Shown piece by piece: positions 33,768 through 43,599 of a stretch of 50,375 bases of DNA. The stretch is from assembly GCA_025352045.1 (NCBI GenBank), contig JANXUD010000041.1, positions 1-50,375 on the forward strand, in the 5' to 3' direction. Both the position numbers and the translations under genes were made by a program. Each line of letters opens with the position of its first letter. Position 1 is the first letter of the stretch. The notes under the pieces were generated by a model. It was not told the DNA's origin. It did no database searches and saw only the letters and a program-made list of their open reading frames with translations. The DNA comes from Gammaproteobacteria bacterium. GTDB lineage: Bacteria; Pseudomonadota; Gammaproteobacteria; Xanthomonadales; Xanthomonadaceae.

Positions 33768-35858
33768 CTACTTCTTCGCGGTCCAGCGCTTGATCCAGGC
33801 GTTGACCGTGTCGTGCCAGAGCACGCTGTCCTGCGGCTTGAGCACCCAGTGGTTCTCGTCGGGGAAATACAACAGGCGGCTCTCGATGCCGCGGCGCTGC
33901 GCGGCGGTGAAGGCGGCGATGCCCTGCTCCACCGGGATCCGGTAGTCGAGCTGGCCATGCACGATCAGCATCGGTACCTTCCAGTCGGCCACGTGCAGCG
34001 CGGGATTGAATTTCTCCACCGCCGCCGGCGCACCAAAGGGCGTGCCACCGTTTTCCCAGTCGCTGAACCACTGCTCCTCGGTCGAGTACGCCATCATCCG
34101 CGCGTCGAACACGCCGTCGTGGGTGACCAGGCATTTCCAGGGCTGCGGCCAGTTGCCGGCGATCCAGTTGATCATGTAGCCGCCGTAGCTGGCGCCGAGC
34201 GCGCAGGCGCGGTCGCCATCCAGGAAGCTGTATTTCTGCAGCGCCGCGGCCCAGCCCTTCTGCAGGTCCTCGAGCGGGCGATCACCCCAGTGCTGCGAGA
34301 TGGCGTCGGTGAAGGCCTGGTCGTAGCCGGTGGATCCGTGGAAATCCACCATCACCACCGCAAAGCCCTGGCCGGCATAGGTTTGCGGGTTCCAGCGAAA
34401 ACTCCAGCCGTTGCCGAAGCTGCCCTGCGGGCCGCCATGGATCAGGAAGGCGACCGGATATTTCCGTCCCGACACGTAGTTGGCGGGCTTGACCACGTAG
34501 CCATGCACGGTGTCGCCGTTCCAGCCCGGGAACTGGAACTGCTCGAACTCGCCCCAGGCCACGCCGGCGAGCTTGGCATCGTCGTTGACGCTGACCTTGC
34601 GGACCGCGCTGCCGTCGGCGCGGGCCGCGAACAGTACATCGGGCGACTGCATCGTGTTGCGGGTGAACACCAGGCTGTCGCCCTGCAGGTCGAAGCCGCT
34701 GATTGTGCCGTCGCCGGCCACGCGCGTGGCCTTGCCGCTGGCGATGTCCACGGCGAACAGCGGATGCTGCCCGAGCTCCATGGCCTGGGTGTAGATGCGC
34801 TTGCCGTCGGCGGACAGGCGGATGGTGTCCGCGGTCGCGTCCCACTGCGGGTCCAGCTCGCGCGTCGCGCCGCTGCCAAGGTCCATGGCCATCAGCGCAA
34901 AGCGGTCCGCCTCGAAACCCGCGCGCTTCATCGCGCGGTAGTACAGGGTGCGGCCATCGGCGGAGAACACCGGGCCGGCATCCCAAGCCGGGTTGGACGC
35001 GGTCAGGTTGCGCGGCGCGGCCTGGCCGTCCACGTCGGCGCGGTAGATGTCGAAATTGGTGGATGTCGGCTCGGTGCGACCCGCGATGCGCACGCTGAAG
35101 GCCAGCGACTTGCCGTCCGGCGCCCAGTCGTAGTCGCCGGCATCGCCGAAGGGCTTGGAAGGCACGTCGCCGTCGATGTCGCGGCTGACCAGGGTCGGCG
35201 CGCCCGCGAGCTTGCCGCCGGCGCCCAGCCGGGCGACGAACAACTGGCTGCGCCGGCCGTCGGCCCAGGTATCCCAGTGCCGGATGAAGGTCTTGTCGAA
35301 GATGACGCCCTTGGCCTTGCTGGATTCGACGGCATCCAGACGCTGCTTCGTGCACGCAAGGTCGGCGCACCCGGCGAAAACCTCCAGCGACAGCGCCACC
35401 GACTTGCCATCGGGCGAAAGCTTGTAGCTGCCCACGTCCAGCGGATAGGCGGAAACCTGCACGGCTGCGCCACCGGCGACGGGCTGGGACCATAGTTGCA
35501 TCGAGCCGGACTTGGTACTGAGGAAGTAGACAGTTGCGCCGTCGGGCGAGAAGGCCGGGCTGTTGACGTTGAATCCATCCGCCGTGAAGCGCACCGGCGG
35601 CGCCGCGTCGCGCGCGGCGAGGTCCTCGATCCAGAGGCTGGTCTTGCCCTTGTTCGCCGCGAAATCGGTCTGGCGCACGGCGAACACGACCTTGCGGCCG
35701 TTCGGCGACAGCACCGGACTGTTGACGCGATCCAGGTTGGCGAGCATGCGCACGTCGAAAGGCTGCTTGCCGATCGTCGCTGCGTTGGGGGCGGCGGATG
35801 CAGCCACGGGAAGGACGGCGGCGAGGCAGAGGCTCAGGGCAAGGCGTCGGGGCATCAT
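33768..35858 (-). CDS. Secreted S9 family prolyl-oligopeptidase-like peptidase (696 aa)
   Basis: Signal peptide MMPRRLALSLCLAAVLPVAASA, WD/propeller-like repeats across residues 30-420 (SPDGKSV, SADGRTLYY, SADGKRIY), and an alpha/beta hydrolase catalytic domain with the Ser nucleophile in GASYGGY (Ser557), an Asp in GQLDYRIP and a His in DENHW. This is the S9C/DPP5-like type that releases dipeptides from longer chains in the periplasm. Divergent from a POT transporter, so periplasmic peptides made here may be taken up by its neighbour. Start could be either of two ATG codons in tandem (35858, 35855). Confidence 0.92.
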   Translation of the reverse strand: MMPRRLALSLCLAAVLPVAASAAPNAATIGKQPFDVRMLANLDRVNSPVLSPNGRKVVFAVRQTDFAANKGKTSLWIEDLAARDAAPPVRFTADGFNVNSPAFSPDGATVYFLSTKSGSMQLWSQPVAGGAAVQVSAYPLDVGSYKLSPDGKSVALSLEVFAGCADLACTKQRLDAVESSKAKGVIFDKTFIRHWDTWADGRRSQLFVARLGAGGKLAGAPTLVSRDIDGDVPSKPFGDAGDYDWAPDGKSLAFSVRIAGRTEPTSTNFDIYRADVDGQAAPRNLTASNPAWDAGPVFSADGRTLYYRAMKRAGFEADRFALMAMDLGSGATRELDPQWDATADTIRLSADGKRIYTQAMELGQHPLFAVDIASGKATRVAGDGTISGFDLQGDSLVFTRNTMQSPDVLFAARADGSAVRKVSVNDDAKLAGVAWGEFEQFQFPGWNGDTVHGYVVKPANYVSGRKYPVAFLIHGGPQGSFGNGWSFRWNPQTYAGQGFAVVMVDFHGSTGYDQAFTDAISQHWGDRPLEDLQKGWAAALQKYSFLDGDRACALGASYGGYMINWIAGNWPQPWKCLVTHDGVFDARMMAYSTEEQWFSDWENGGTPFGAPAAVEKFNPALHVADWKVPMLIVHGQLDYRIPVEQGIAAFTAAQRRGIESRLLYFPDENHWVLKPQDSVLWHDTVNAWIKRWTAKK

Positions 35859-35924
35859 GGGCGGGCATCGTCGAAGGGAGTCGAATGGTAGGCAGGTCGC
35901 GACGGCAAGGCAAAGGGCCGCCGC

Positions 35925-35930
35925 TATACT
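35925..35930 (+). promoter_or_regulatory. Candidate -10 element for the POT transporter
   Basis: TATACT lies 26 bases before the GTG start of the transporter. The -35 region is not recognisable. Confidence 0.4.
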
Positions 35931-35955
35931 CAGGCCGAGCGCAGGAGCCGATTCC

Positions 35956-37737
35956 GTGAACAGCATCGCAAGCGACGCCGCCAGCCTGAACGAGGCCCCA
36001 CTGCCACGCAGCGAGGAATTCCTCGGCCATCCCAAGGGCGTCTACGTCTGCTTCTTCACGGAGATGTGGGAGCGTTTCAGTTTCTACGGCATGAAGGCGC
36101 TGCTGTTGCTGTACCTGATCCAGCACCACAAGTTCGGCGACAACATCGGCCTGGACGTGCTGGGTGCCTATGGCGGCCTGGTGTACTGCCTGCCGGTGTT
36201 CGGCGGCATGCTCGCCGACCGCTGGCTGGGAATGCGCAAGGCGGTGGTGTTCGGCGGCATCCTGCTGTGCCTGGGGCATTTCGGCATGGCCTTCGAAGGC
36301 ACCACCGCGCAGACCGTCGCGGGCGTCGTGCATCGGGACGAGGGCGCCCTGCGCATTTTCTACTTCTCGTTGGCCTTGATCATCGTCGGCGTCGGCTTCC
36401 TGAAGCCGAACATCTCCACCATCGTCGGCAAGCTGTATGCCGTCGACGATCCCAGGCGCGATTCCGGCTTCGCGTTGTTCTACGCCGGCATCAACCTCGG
36501 CGCCCTGTTCTCGTCGCTGGTGTGCGGATTCCTCGGCGTGGCCTATGGCTGGCGCTTCGGCTTCGGCGCCGCCGGCGTCGGCATGCTGCTGGGACTGGCG
36601 CAATTTCTCTGGGGACAGAAATACCTGCATGGCCACGCCGAGCCGCCCAGGCCGCTGGCGCGCGCGGCCGAGTGGAGGATCTATGCCCTGGGCTTCGCCG
36701 CCCTGTTGCCGGTGGCCGGACTGATGTGGGCCGTCGCCAACCACGCCTTCTCCCTCGGGGCGGATATTTCGCTGGCAATGGGGTTGATGCTGTTGGTGAT
36801 GACGGGCGTCCTGGTGTGGTTCGCATGGTTCATCCTGAGCCAGTGCACGCCGGTGCAGCGTGCGCAAATGCTTTCCCTGATGACCCTCATCTTCATGTGC
36901 CTGGTGTTCTTCACCCTGTACGAACAGACCTACGGAAGCTGGGTCACCTTCACCGATCGACTGCTGACCAAGGACATCGTGCCGTCGCTTGTGACTCGGG
37001 CGCACAATCCCTGGCCGTGGTCGACGGTGTCGCTCCTGCTGGCTCCGGCTTCGTTCATGGCCTCGGCGTGGTTGTCTGACCGGCGACCGGCGTCGCCCTG
37101 GCCGAAATGGCTCTTCGTGTCGGCTTTCGTACTGATGCTGGTGTTCCTCGCCCGCGACATGGTCGTGCTGCCGCAGAGCGCCGAGTCGCTGACCTACCTC
37201 AGCGGCCCGTTCATCGTCGCGTTGGCGCCTCTGTTTTCCGTGCTCTGGGCCTGGTTGGACCGGCGCGGCGCCAATCCGTCGAAGCCGGTCAAGAGCGCCA
37301 TCGGCCTGATGTTCGCGGGGTTGTCCTTCATCCCGATGGCGCTGGCCGCGCAGCAGGCCGGCGCCACGGGCGTGCAGGCAAGCGTGTGGTGGCTGGTGCT
37401 GACCTACGGAGTGATGGAAATCGGCGAGATGTGCCTGTCACCGGTCGGGCTGTCAGCGGTGACGCAGCTGTCGGTGCCACGCGTGGTCAGCCTGATGATG
37501 GGCACCTGGTTCCTGGCGACCGCATTCTCCGAAACCCTGGCGGCGCGCCTGGGCAAGCTGGCGGCCATCGAGATCGAAGACGGCGGCGCACTGGCTGCGC
37601 ACAGCGTCGAATGGACCGCCGCGGCGGCCAAATACGAGCACCTGTTCTGGCTGCTGATGTGGATCGGCCTGGGCTTTGCCGCCCTCGCTTTCGTCGCCTC
37701 GCCGCTGATCCGGCGCGGCATGCACGGCGTCAAGTAG
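35956..37737 (+). CDS. POT/PTR2 family proton-coupled oligopeptide transporter (593 aa)
   Basis: Polytopic transporter. The POT signature ExxER (E36-R40 in EMWERFSFYG) and FYAGINLGALFSSLVCG are present, with at least twelve hydrophobic segments. It moves di- and tripeptides into the cell with protons. GTG at 35956 is supported by AGGAG 8 bases before it. It is divergent from the secreted S9 peptidase, with 97 bases between starts. The long middle loop and C-terminus (IEIEDGGALAAHSVEWTAAAAKYEHLFWL) match the group found in gammaproteobacteria. Confidence 0.93.
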   Translation: MNSIASDAASLNEAPLPRSEEFLGHPKGVYVCFFTEMWERFSFYGMKALLLLYLIQHHKFGDNIGLDVLGAYGGLVYCLPVFGGMLADRWLGMRKAVVFGGILLCLGHFGMAFEGTTAQTVAGVVHRDEGALRIFYFSLALIIVGVGFLKPNISTIVGKLYAVDDPRRDSGFALFYAGINLGALFSSLVCGFLGVAYGWRFGFGAAGVGMLLGLAQFLWGQKYLHGHAEPPRPLARAAEWRIYALGFAALLPVAGLMWAVANHAFSLGADISLAMGLMLLVMTGVLVWFAWFILSQCTPVQRAQMLSLMTLIFMCLVFFTLYEQTYGSWVTFTDRLLTKDIVPSLVTRAHNPWPWSTVSLLLAPASFMASAWLSDRRPASPWPKWLFVSAFVLMLVFLARDMVVLPQSAESLTYLSGPFIVALAPLFSVLWAWLDRRGANPSKPVKSAIGLMFAGLSFIPMALAAQQAGATGVQASVWWLVLTYGVMEIGEMCLSPVGLSAVTQLSVPRVVSLMMGTWFLATAFSETLAARLGKLAAIEIEDGGALAAHSVEWTAAAAKYEHLFWLLMWIGLGFAALAFVASPLIRRGMHGVK

Positions 37738-37752
37738 CCCGGAAAAAAGCGG

Positions 37753-38664
37753 TCAGACAGGGACCCGTGCCTCGGCGAGTTCGCCGATGACTTCGTGCAG
37801 TCCAACCCGCCAATCGGGCAGGCGCAGGCCGAAATCGGCCTCGAGCTTGCTGCAATCCAGCCGCGAATCGGCCGGCCGCCTGGCCTTTGCCGGGTATTCG
37901 CTGCTCGGGATGCCGATCAGGCGCGGCGCGCGCTCCAGCAGGCCGGCGGCCAGCGCCTCGGAATAGATGGCGCTGGCGAACTCGTGCCAGCTGCAGGCGC
38001 CGGATGCGACCGCGTGCCAGGTCCCGTCGCGCTCCGGCTCGCTCGCCAGCATCAGCGCCGTCAGGCTCGCCAGCCAGCGCGCCGGGGTCGGACAGCCGAC
38101 CTGGTCGTTGACGATGCGCAGTTCCTCGCGCTCGGCCGCCAGGCGCAGCGCGGTGCGCAGGAAATTCTGGCCGCGCGCGGCGTAGACCCAGGCCGTGCGC
38201 AGGATCAGGTGCCGGCAGCCGCTGTCGCGCACGGCGATTTCGCCGGCCAGCTTGCTCTTGCCGTAGACCGCCAGCGGCGTGGTCGGGTCGTCCTCGCGCC
38301 AGGGGCGATCGGTGACGCCGGCGAACACATAGTCGGTGGAATAGTGGACCAGGCGCGCACCGGCCTCGCGACAGGCGGCCGCGAGTTCGGCAACCGCCTC
38401 GGCATTGATGCGATGCGCCAGCTCGGGTTCGTCCTCGGCGCGATCCACCGCGGTGTGCGCGACGGCATTGAGCACCAGTTGCGGCTTCTGCGCGCGGACC
38501 AGGGCGGCAACCGCGCCGGGCTGCGCGAAGTCCGCCTGAGCGCAGCGCTGTCGGCCGGGCATCAGGCCGCTGAAGGTCGAGGGCAGCACTTGCCCGAGCG
38601 GCGCGCAGGCGCGATGCAACTCGTAGCCGAGCTGGCCATCGGCGCCCAGCAGCAGGATCTTCAT
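37753..38664 (-). CDS. rfbD: dTDP-4-dehydrorhamnose reductase (303 aa)
   Basis: RmlD/RfbD: last step, giving dTDP-L-rhamnose. SDR fold with KILLLGADGQLGYEL, the VLNAVAHTAVDRAEDE stretch and YSTDYVF then YGKSK (catalytic Tyr and Lys). The stop of rfbC overlaps the ATG as TGATG; a GTG one codon earlier is possible. Last gene of rfbBACD. Confidence 0.95.
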   Translation of the reverse strand: MKILLLGADGQLGYELHRACAPLGQVLPSTFSGLMPGRQRCAQADFAQPGAVAALVRAQKPQLVLNAVAHTAVDRAEDEPELAHRINAEAVAELAAACREAGARLVHYSTDYVFAGVTDRPWREDDPTTPLAVYGKSKLAGEIAVRDSGCRHLILRTAWVYAARGQNFLRTALRLAAEREELRIVNDQVGCPTPARWLASLTALMLASEPERDGTWHAVASGACSWHEFASAIYSEALAAGLLERAPRLIGIPSSEYPAKARRPADSRLDCSKLEADFGLRLPDWRVGLHEVIGELAEARVPV

Positions 38665-39266
38665 CACGAGGCCTCCCGGGCCGGATGGGAAATCGCGGGA
38701 TCTGCCAGCGTGGCCATCGTGGGTAGTCGCGCCGGGTCGATCTGCTCCAGGAAGGGCAGGCGCGCATCCTTGTCAGAGAGAGAGGGCGCGCCGTCGGGCC
38801 AGTCGATAGCCAGTTGCGCATCGTTCCAGCGGATGCCGGCGTCGTCTTCGCGCGAGTAGGCGGAGGTGCACAGGTACTGGAACACGGCACGCTCGGACAG
38901 CACGACGAAGCCGTGCGCAAACCCTTCCGGGATCCAGAGCATGCGGCGGTTGGTCGCGCTCAGGACGGCGGCGGTCCAGCGGCCGAAGTCGGGCGAATCG
39001 CGGCGGATGTCCACCGCCACGTCATGCACTTCCCCGTGTAGCACCCCCACCAGCTTGCCCTGCGGGTTGGGCCACTGGTAGTGCAGGCCACGCAGCACGC
39101 CGCGTGCGGATTCCGACACATTGCTCTGCACCACGTCGAAGTCCAGCCCGTGCTCGTCGCGCCAGCGCGCGCGGTTCCAGGATTCGAAGAAGGTGCCGCG
39201 GTCGTCGCCGAACACCCGGGGCTCGACCAGGCGCACGCCGGGCAAGCTGGTGTCGTGCACCTTCAT
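38664..39266 (-). CDS. rfbC: dTDP-4-dehydrorhamnose 3,5-epimerase (200 aa)
   Basis: RmlC cupin. Catalytic His and Asp region [18 protein letters not shown]...[11 protein letters not shown], with YLCTSAY near the end of the core. Length is normal. ATG overlaps the rfbA stop (ATGA). Third step of the pathway. Confidence 0.95.
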   Translation of the reverse strand: MKVHDTSLPGVRLVEPRVFGDDRGTFFESWNRARWRDEHGLDFDVVQSNVSESARGVLRGLHYQWPNPQGKLVGVLHGEVHDVAVDIRRDSPDFGRWTAAVLSATNRRMLWIPEGFAHGFVVLSERAVFQYLCTSAYSREDDAGIRWNDAQLAIDWPDGAPSLSDKDARLPFLEQIDPARLPTMATLADPAISHPAREAS

Positions 39267-40171
39267 TCGACGCGTCCGTGCTCGAGCAGGCCCAGCAGGT
39301 ACTGGCCATAGCCGTTCTTGGCCAGCGGCGCCGCGAGGGCGCGCAGCTGGTCGCCGTCGATCCATTGGTTGAAGTAGGCGATCTCCTCCGGGCAGCAGAC
39401 CCGCAGGCCCTGTCGCGCCTCGATCGTCTCGATGAAGTTGGAGGCCTGGATCAGCGATTCATGGGTGCCCGTGTCGAGCCAGGCATAGCCGCGGCCCAGC
39501 TTCTCCAGGCGCAACGAGCCGTCGTCCAGGTAGCAGCGGTTGAGGTCGGTGATCTCCAGCTCGCCGCGCGGCGAAGGCTTGAGCGCGGCGGCGAAGTCGG
39601 GGGCGCGGCCGTCGTAGAAGTACAGGCCGCTGACGGCGTAGTTCGAGCGGGGATTCGAAGGCTTCTCCTCCAGGCCGACGACCCGCCCGTCGGCGTCGAA
39701 CTCGGCCACGCCGTAGCGCTCCGGGTCCTTCACCCAGTAGCCGAAGACGGTGGCGCCGGTGTCGCGCGCGTCGGCGCGGGCCAGCAGGTCGCTGAAGCCC
39801 TGGCCGTGGAAGATGTTGTCGCCCAGTACCAGGCAGCTTGGCCCGCCGGCGAGGAATTCGCGGCCGATCACGAACGCCTGGGCCAGCCCGTCCGGTGAAG
39901 GCTGCGCCGCATACTCGATCTTCATGCCCCACTGCGAACCATCACCCAGCAAGCGCTGGAACAGCGACTGCTCGTGTGGGGTGTTGATGATCAGGACCTC
40001 GCGGATGCCCGCCAGCATCAGCACGCTGAGCGGGTAATAGATCATCGGCTTGTCGTAGATCGGCAGCAGCTGCTTGCTGATGCACTGGGTGATCGGGTAC
40101 AGCCGCGTCCCCGAGCCGCCGGCCAGGACGATGCCCTTGCGTTGCACGCCCGCGGGTGCGCCCATGTTCAT
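39263..40171 (-). CDS. rfbA: Glucose-1-phosphate thymidylyltransferase (302 aa)
   Basis: RmlA: makes dTDP-glucose. Signature [17 protein letters not shown] and the sugar-binding LGDNIFHG motif. ATG at 40171 overlaps the rfbB stop as ATGA; a second ATG two codons on (40165) is possible. Tight coupling in rfbBACD. Confidence 0.95.
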   Translation of the reverse strand: MNMGAPAGVQRKGIVLAGGSGTRLYPITQCISKQLLPIYDKPMIYYPLSVLMLAGIREVLIINTPHEQSLFQRLLGDGSQWGMKIEYAAQPSPDGLAQAFVIGREFLAGGPSCLVLGDNIFHGQGFSDLLARADARDTGATVFGYWVKDPERYGVAEFDADGRVVGLEEKPSNPRSNYAVSGLYFYDGRAPDFAAALKPSPRGELEITDLNRCYLDDGSLRLEKLGRGYAWLDTGTHESLIQASNFIETIEARQGLRVCCPEEIAYFNQWIDGDQLRALAAPLAKNGYGQYLLGLLEHGRVE

Positions 40172-41223
40172 GCCCCCTGCCCGATGCGCTCGAGGCGATA
40201 GCTGCCGTCGAGCACCTTGGCGACCCATGCCGGGTTGTCAAGGTACCAGTCCACCGTGCGCGCGATGCCGGCCTCGAAGTCCACAGTCGGCGCCCAACCG
40301 AGCTCGCGCTTGAGCTTGGACGCGTCGATGGCGTAACGCCGGTCGTGCCCGGGGCGATCCTTGACGTAGGTGACCTGCGACTCGCGCGGCGCGCCGCCGG
40401 CGCGCGGGCGGCGGGCGTCGAGCAGGGCGCAGATGGCCCGCACGACCTCGATGTTCTGCCGCTCCGAGTCACCGCCTACGTTGTAGGTTTCGCCCACGCG
40501 CCCCGCCTCGAGGACGCAACGGATCGCGGCGCAATGGTCGCCCACGTACAGCCAGTCGCGCACGTTCAGGCCGTCGCCGTAGACCGGCAGCGGCTCGCCG
40601 TGCAAGGCCTTGTGGATGACCAGCGGGATGAGTTTCTCCGGGAACTGGTACGGCCCGTAGTTGTTCGAGCAGTTGGTGGTCAGCACCGGCAAGCCGAAGG
40701 TGTGGTGGAAGGCGCGCACCAGGTGGTCGGACGCGGCCTTGCTCGCCGAGTAGGGCGAATTGGGCGCGAACGGGGTCTCCTCGGTGAAGGCGCCGGTGTC
40801 GCCAAGCGAGCCGTAAACCTCGTCGGTGGACACATGCAGGAAGCGGAAGTCCCCGCGTTCCCCCGCCGGGCTGTCGCGCCAGTAGTCGCGCGCGCACTCC
40901 AGGAGGGCCAGGGTGCCGACCACATTGGTCGTCACGAACGCGGCGGGACCGTCGATCGAGCGGTCGACGTGGCTTTCCGCGGCGAAGTTGACGATGGCAT
41001 CGGGCCGGTGCTCGGCCAGCAGCGCCGCGACCAGCGCGCGATCGCCGATGTCGCCATGGACGAAGACATGCCGCGGATTGCCGTCGAGCGGGGCCAGGGT
41101 GTCCAGGTTGCCCGCATAGGTCAGTGCATCGAGGTTGACCACGCGCACACCCGCGCGCACCGCCTCGAGCACGAAATTGCCGCCGATGAATCCCGCGCCG
41201 CCCGTTACCAGCCAAGTCGCCAT
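40168..41223 (-). CDS. rfbB: dTDP-glucose 4,6-dehydratase (351 aa)
   Basis: RmlB SDR: NAD site [16 protein letters not shown], catalytic [12 protein letters not shown] (YxxxK), [11 protein letters not shown] and [16 protein letters not shown] before the ATG at 41223. First gene of the operon; activated sugars go to O-antigen or other rhamnose glycans. Confidence 0.96.
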   Translation of the reverse strand: MATWLVTGGAGFIGGNFVLEAVRAGVRVVNLDALTYAGNLDTLAPLDGNPRHVFVHGDIGDRALVAALLAEHRPDAIVNFAAESHVDRSIDGPAAFVTTNVVGTLALLECARDYWRDSPAGERGDFRFLHVSTDEVYGSLGDTGAFTEETPFAPNSPYSASKAASDHLVRAFHHTFGLPVLTTNCSNNYGPYQFPEKLIPLVIHKALHGEPLPVYGDGLNVRDWLYVGDHCAAIRCVLEAGRVGETYNVGGDSERQNIEVVRAICALLDARRPRAGGAPRESQVTYVKDRPGHDRRYAIDASKLKRELGWAPTVDFEAGIARTVDWYLDNPAWVAKVLDGSYRLERIGQGA

Positions 41224-41346
41224 GCCTGGGAGTCCTTTCCAGTTGCCTTGATCGGGCATTGTCTCAGCTTGGCCCACAGGCGTCGAACCCGCGGCCGCCG
41301 CATGGCGCCCCGGACGGCTGGGAAGGGCCTGGCGCGCGTGTCCCGT

Positions 41347-42318
41347 TCAGAACCACCTGCGCAGGACGGCGACGCCAACCGCAAGCAGGGAGAATCCCAG
41401 CATGCACGCGACCACCAGGAGGAATCCGTGGACGCCGCTCTGGAACAGGGGCAACGGGAAATTCATGCCCAGCACACCGGCGACCAGGGCCAGCAGGCCC
41501 ATCAGCACGGTCACGAAGGTCAGCACTCGCATGGTGTCGTTGGTCTTCTGCGCGACGCGGGTGGCCAACAGCTCGAACGAGCCCACCACCAGGTCGCGCG
41601 CGTTCTCCAGGTCGTCCTCCGCGCGCTCGAAGTGCTGGTTGAGTGCCTCGAAGTGGGGCTTCGCATCGGCCCCCTCGGTGGCGATGAAATCGGGTCGCGA
41701 CATGCCGTAGAAGACGTCGCGATGCTCCTTGAGCATCCGGCGCAGGTCGGCGATGCGCCGGCGCGCCGCCACCAGCACGGTGAGGTCCTCCGGCGGGACG
41801 AGGCGACCCAGGATCAGCACCTCGATCCGGTCGATATCCCGAACGAGTACGTCCAGGGACCGGAAATACGTGCCCAGCAGCCAGTCGAGCAGGCTTGCCG
41901 CGAAACTCTCGGCGGACAGGGCCCCGATCAGCGAGTCGCCCTCCTCGCGTTTGCGCAGCTGCTCGAGGAGGTCGTTTCCCACGACGTGGATCGTGACCAC
42001 GTAGTTGCGCCCGACCACCAGGGTCAGGGGATCGCGCGCCAGGGTCTCGGTGGTCCTGGCGAGCGACACGGCCTTGGCCTGGATCCGGAACCTGTCCCCG
42101 TAGTTGACCAGCCCGGGCCGGGCGCCGGCCTGGGCCAGGGCCAGCTGCGCAGGGTCGCAGCCGATCAGCTCCGCGACCTGCCCCAGCTCGGCCTCGTCAG
42201 GGGACGCCAGGTCGATCCAGAGCAGCTGGCGCTCGCTCAGGTCGGACAACGAGGCCGCTGACAGCTCGAGGTGGCGGTCAGGGGCATCGGCGGAGTACAA
42301 CAGGACCTTGGTGGGCAT
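41347..42318 (-). CDS. CorA-family cation channel paralogue (323 aa)
   Basis: CorA-type: soluble N-terminal domain and two C-terminal membrane helices with GMN in VLGMNFPLPLF. Divergent from the corA at 29103 in sequence and with a different post-GMN loop (NFPLPLF), which is nearer to ZntB/CorA-like proteins. May carry Mg, Zn or other divalent ions. Single gene, divergent from the AAA+ regulator. Substrate uncertain. Confidence 0.88.
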   Translation of the reverse strand: MPTKVLLYSADAPDRHLELSAASLSDLSERQLLWIDLASPDEAELGQVAELIGCDPAQLALAQAGARPGLVNYGDRFRIQAKAVSLARTTETLARDPLTLVVGRNYVVTIHVVGNDLLEQLRKREEGDSLIGALSAESFAASLLDWLLGTYFRSLDVLVRDIDRIEVLILGRLVPPEDLTVLVAARRRIADLRRMLKEHRDVFYGMSRPDFIATEGADAKPHFEALNQHFERAEDDLENARDLVVGSFELLATRVAQKTNDTMRVLTFVTVLMGLLALVAGVLGMNFPLPLFQSGVHGFLLVVACMLGFSLLAVGVAVLRRWF

Positions 42319-42547
42319 GACCGCGTTCCGGTGGAGGCGGTGCCAAGATAGCCCAGCCCTCGCAATTGCGTGACCGGTGCCGCAGCTTCAACGCGTTCAT
42401 GCCTATGCGGCATTCATGAAAGGGCCCGGAGGATCCGGTTACAGGGTCCCGCCGGACATTCGCCGTTTCCGGTCCCGCCCGGAACGGCCGCCCGCGACGC
42501 CGTCGCGTCGCCAGCCTGGCCAGCGGCCGGGTGCCAGGGAGTTGCCC

Positions 42548-43540
42548 ATGAACACGACTAGCCTCCGCCCACCCTTCGGCAACGGGTCCGAACTGATCCT
42601 GGTCGGCGCCAGCCCCGCCATCACTGCGCTGCGCGCCGCGATCGACAAGCTGGTCGCCAGCGATGCCCCGGTGCTGCTCTGCGGCGAGACCGGCGTCGGC
42701 AAGGAACTGGTGGCCCGGCTCATCCACCAGCATTCGGCGCGCCGCGCCGGACCGTTCGTCGCGGTGAACTGCGCCGCCCAGCCTGACGCGCCGTTCGGCC
42801 TCGACCACGCCTCCGCCACTGGCGCCGACGCTGCCCGCCCCCGGGCGCCGCGCATCGAGGCCGCGCGGGGCGGCAGCCTGTTTCTCGACGAAGTCGGCAA
42901 CCTGGGCGACCAGGGCCAGCTGGCCCTGCTGCGCCTGCTGGATGAGGGCAGCTTCGAGGCCGACGCCCCGTCGCGGGTCCGCGTCGATGCACGGGTCATC
43001 ACGGCAGACCATGTGGACCTGGCATCCCGGGTTGCCTCCGGTGCCTTTCGCGACGACCTGTTCTATCGCCTCAGCGCCCTGCAGCTGCGCATCCCGCCAC
43101 TGCGCGAACGGGACGGCGACGTGGACCTGCTGGCGACACATTTCCTGCACGAGTTCGCTGGCCAGCACGGCCGCCCCGAACTGCGCTTTGGCGACGCCGC
43201 CTGGCGCAGCATCCGCACCCACGCGTGGCAGGGAAACGTGCGCGAGCTGCGCAACCGGATCCTGCAGGCGGTGATCATGTGCGACGGCAACCTGATCAGC
43301 CCCGAGCACCTGGCCTTCGAGCCGGACGCGCTGGCGGCGATCGAGGCGGCGATGCGCCGCGCCGCGCCGTCCCTGCGCGAACGTCGCCTGATGGCCGAAC
43401 GCGATGCGATCACCGAGGCCCTGCGCGAATCGCACGGCCAGGTGCCGATGGCGGCCAGTTCGCTGGGCATTTCACGGGCCCAGCTGTATCGGCTGATCGG
43501 CCGGCTGCGCTTGCCGCACCGGCCGATGGACATGCACTGA
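42548..43540 (+). CDS. Sigma-54-type AAA+ regulator with degenerate GAFTGA loop (330 aa)
   Basis: AGGGAG lies 6 bases before the start. No receiver or sensor domain: the AAA+ core starts almost at the N-terminus. Walker A GETGVGKE (46-53), Walker B LFLDE (111-115), Arg finger in AFRDDLFYRLS, sensor II WQGNVRELRN, and a Fis-type HTH at the end (about 285-321: RDAITEALRESHGQVPMAASSLGISRAQLYRLI). The L1 loop that should read GAFTGA is shortened to ASATGA (about 88-93). GAFTGA contacts sigma-54, so this protein may not activate sigma-54 polymerase. Target unknown. Confidence 0.88.
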   Translation: MNTTSLRPPFGNGSELILVGASPAITALRAAIDKLVASDAPVLLCGETGVGKELVARLIHQHSARRAGPFVAVNCAAQPDAPFGLDHASATGADAARPRAPRIEAARGGSLFLDEVGNLGDQGQLALLRLLDEGSFEADAPSRVRVDARVITADHVDLASRVASGAFRDDLFYRLSALQLRIPPLRERDGDVDLLATHFLHEFAGQHGRPELRFGDAAWRSIRTHAWQGNVRELRNRILQAVIMCDGNLISPEHLAFEPDALAAIEAAMRRAAPSLRERRLMAERDAITEALRESHGQVPMAASSLGISRAQLYRLIGRLRLPHRPMDMH

Positions 43541-43563
43541 CAGGCTAGCCTCAGGACACCGGG

Positions 43564-43599
43564 CCTGCCTCTGAACGGGATCCTGCCTCAGAACGGGAT
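43564..43599. repeat. 18-bp tandem duplication at the ssb 3' end
   Basis: CCTGCCTCTGAACGGGAT (43564-43581) and CCTGCCTCAGAACGGGAT (43582-43599) differ at one base. The second copy covers the last IPF codons and stop of ssb; the first copy lies beyond the stop and repeats the same IPF codons with Arg codon AGA in place of the stop. Confidence 0.9.
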
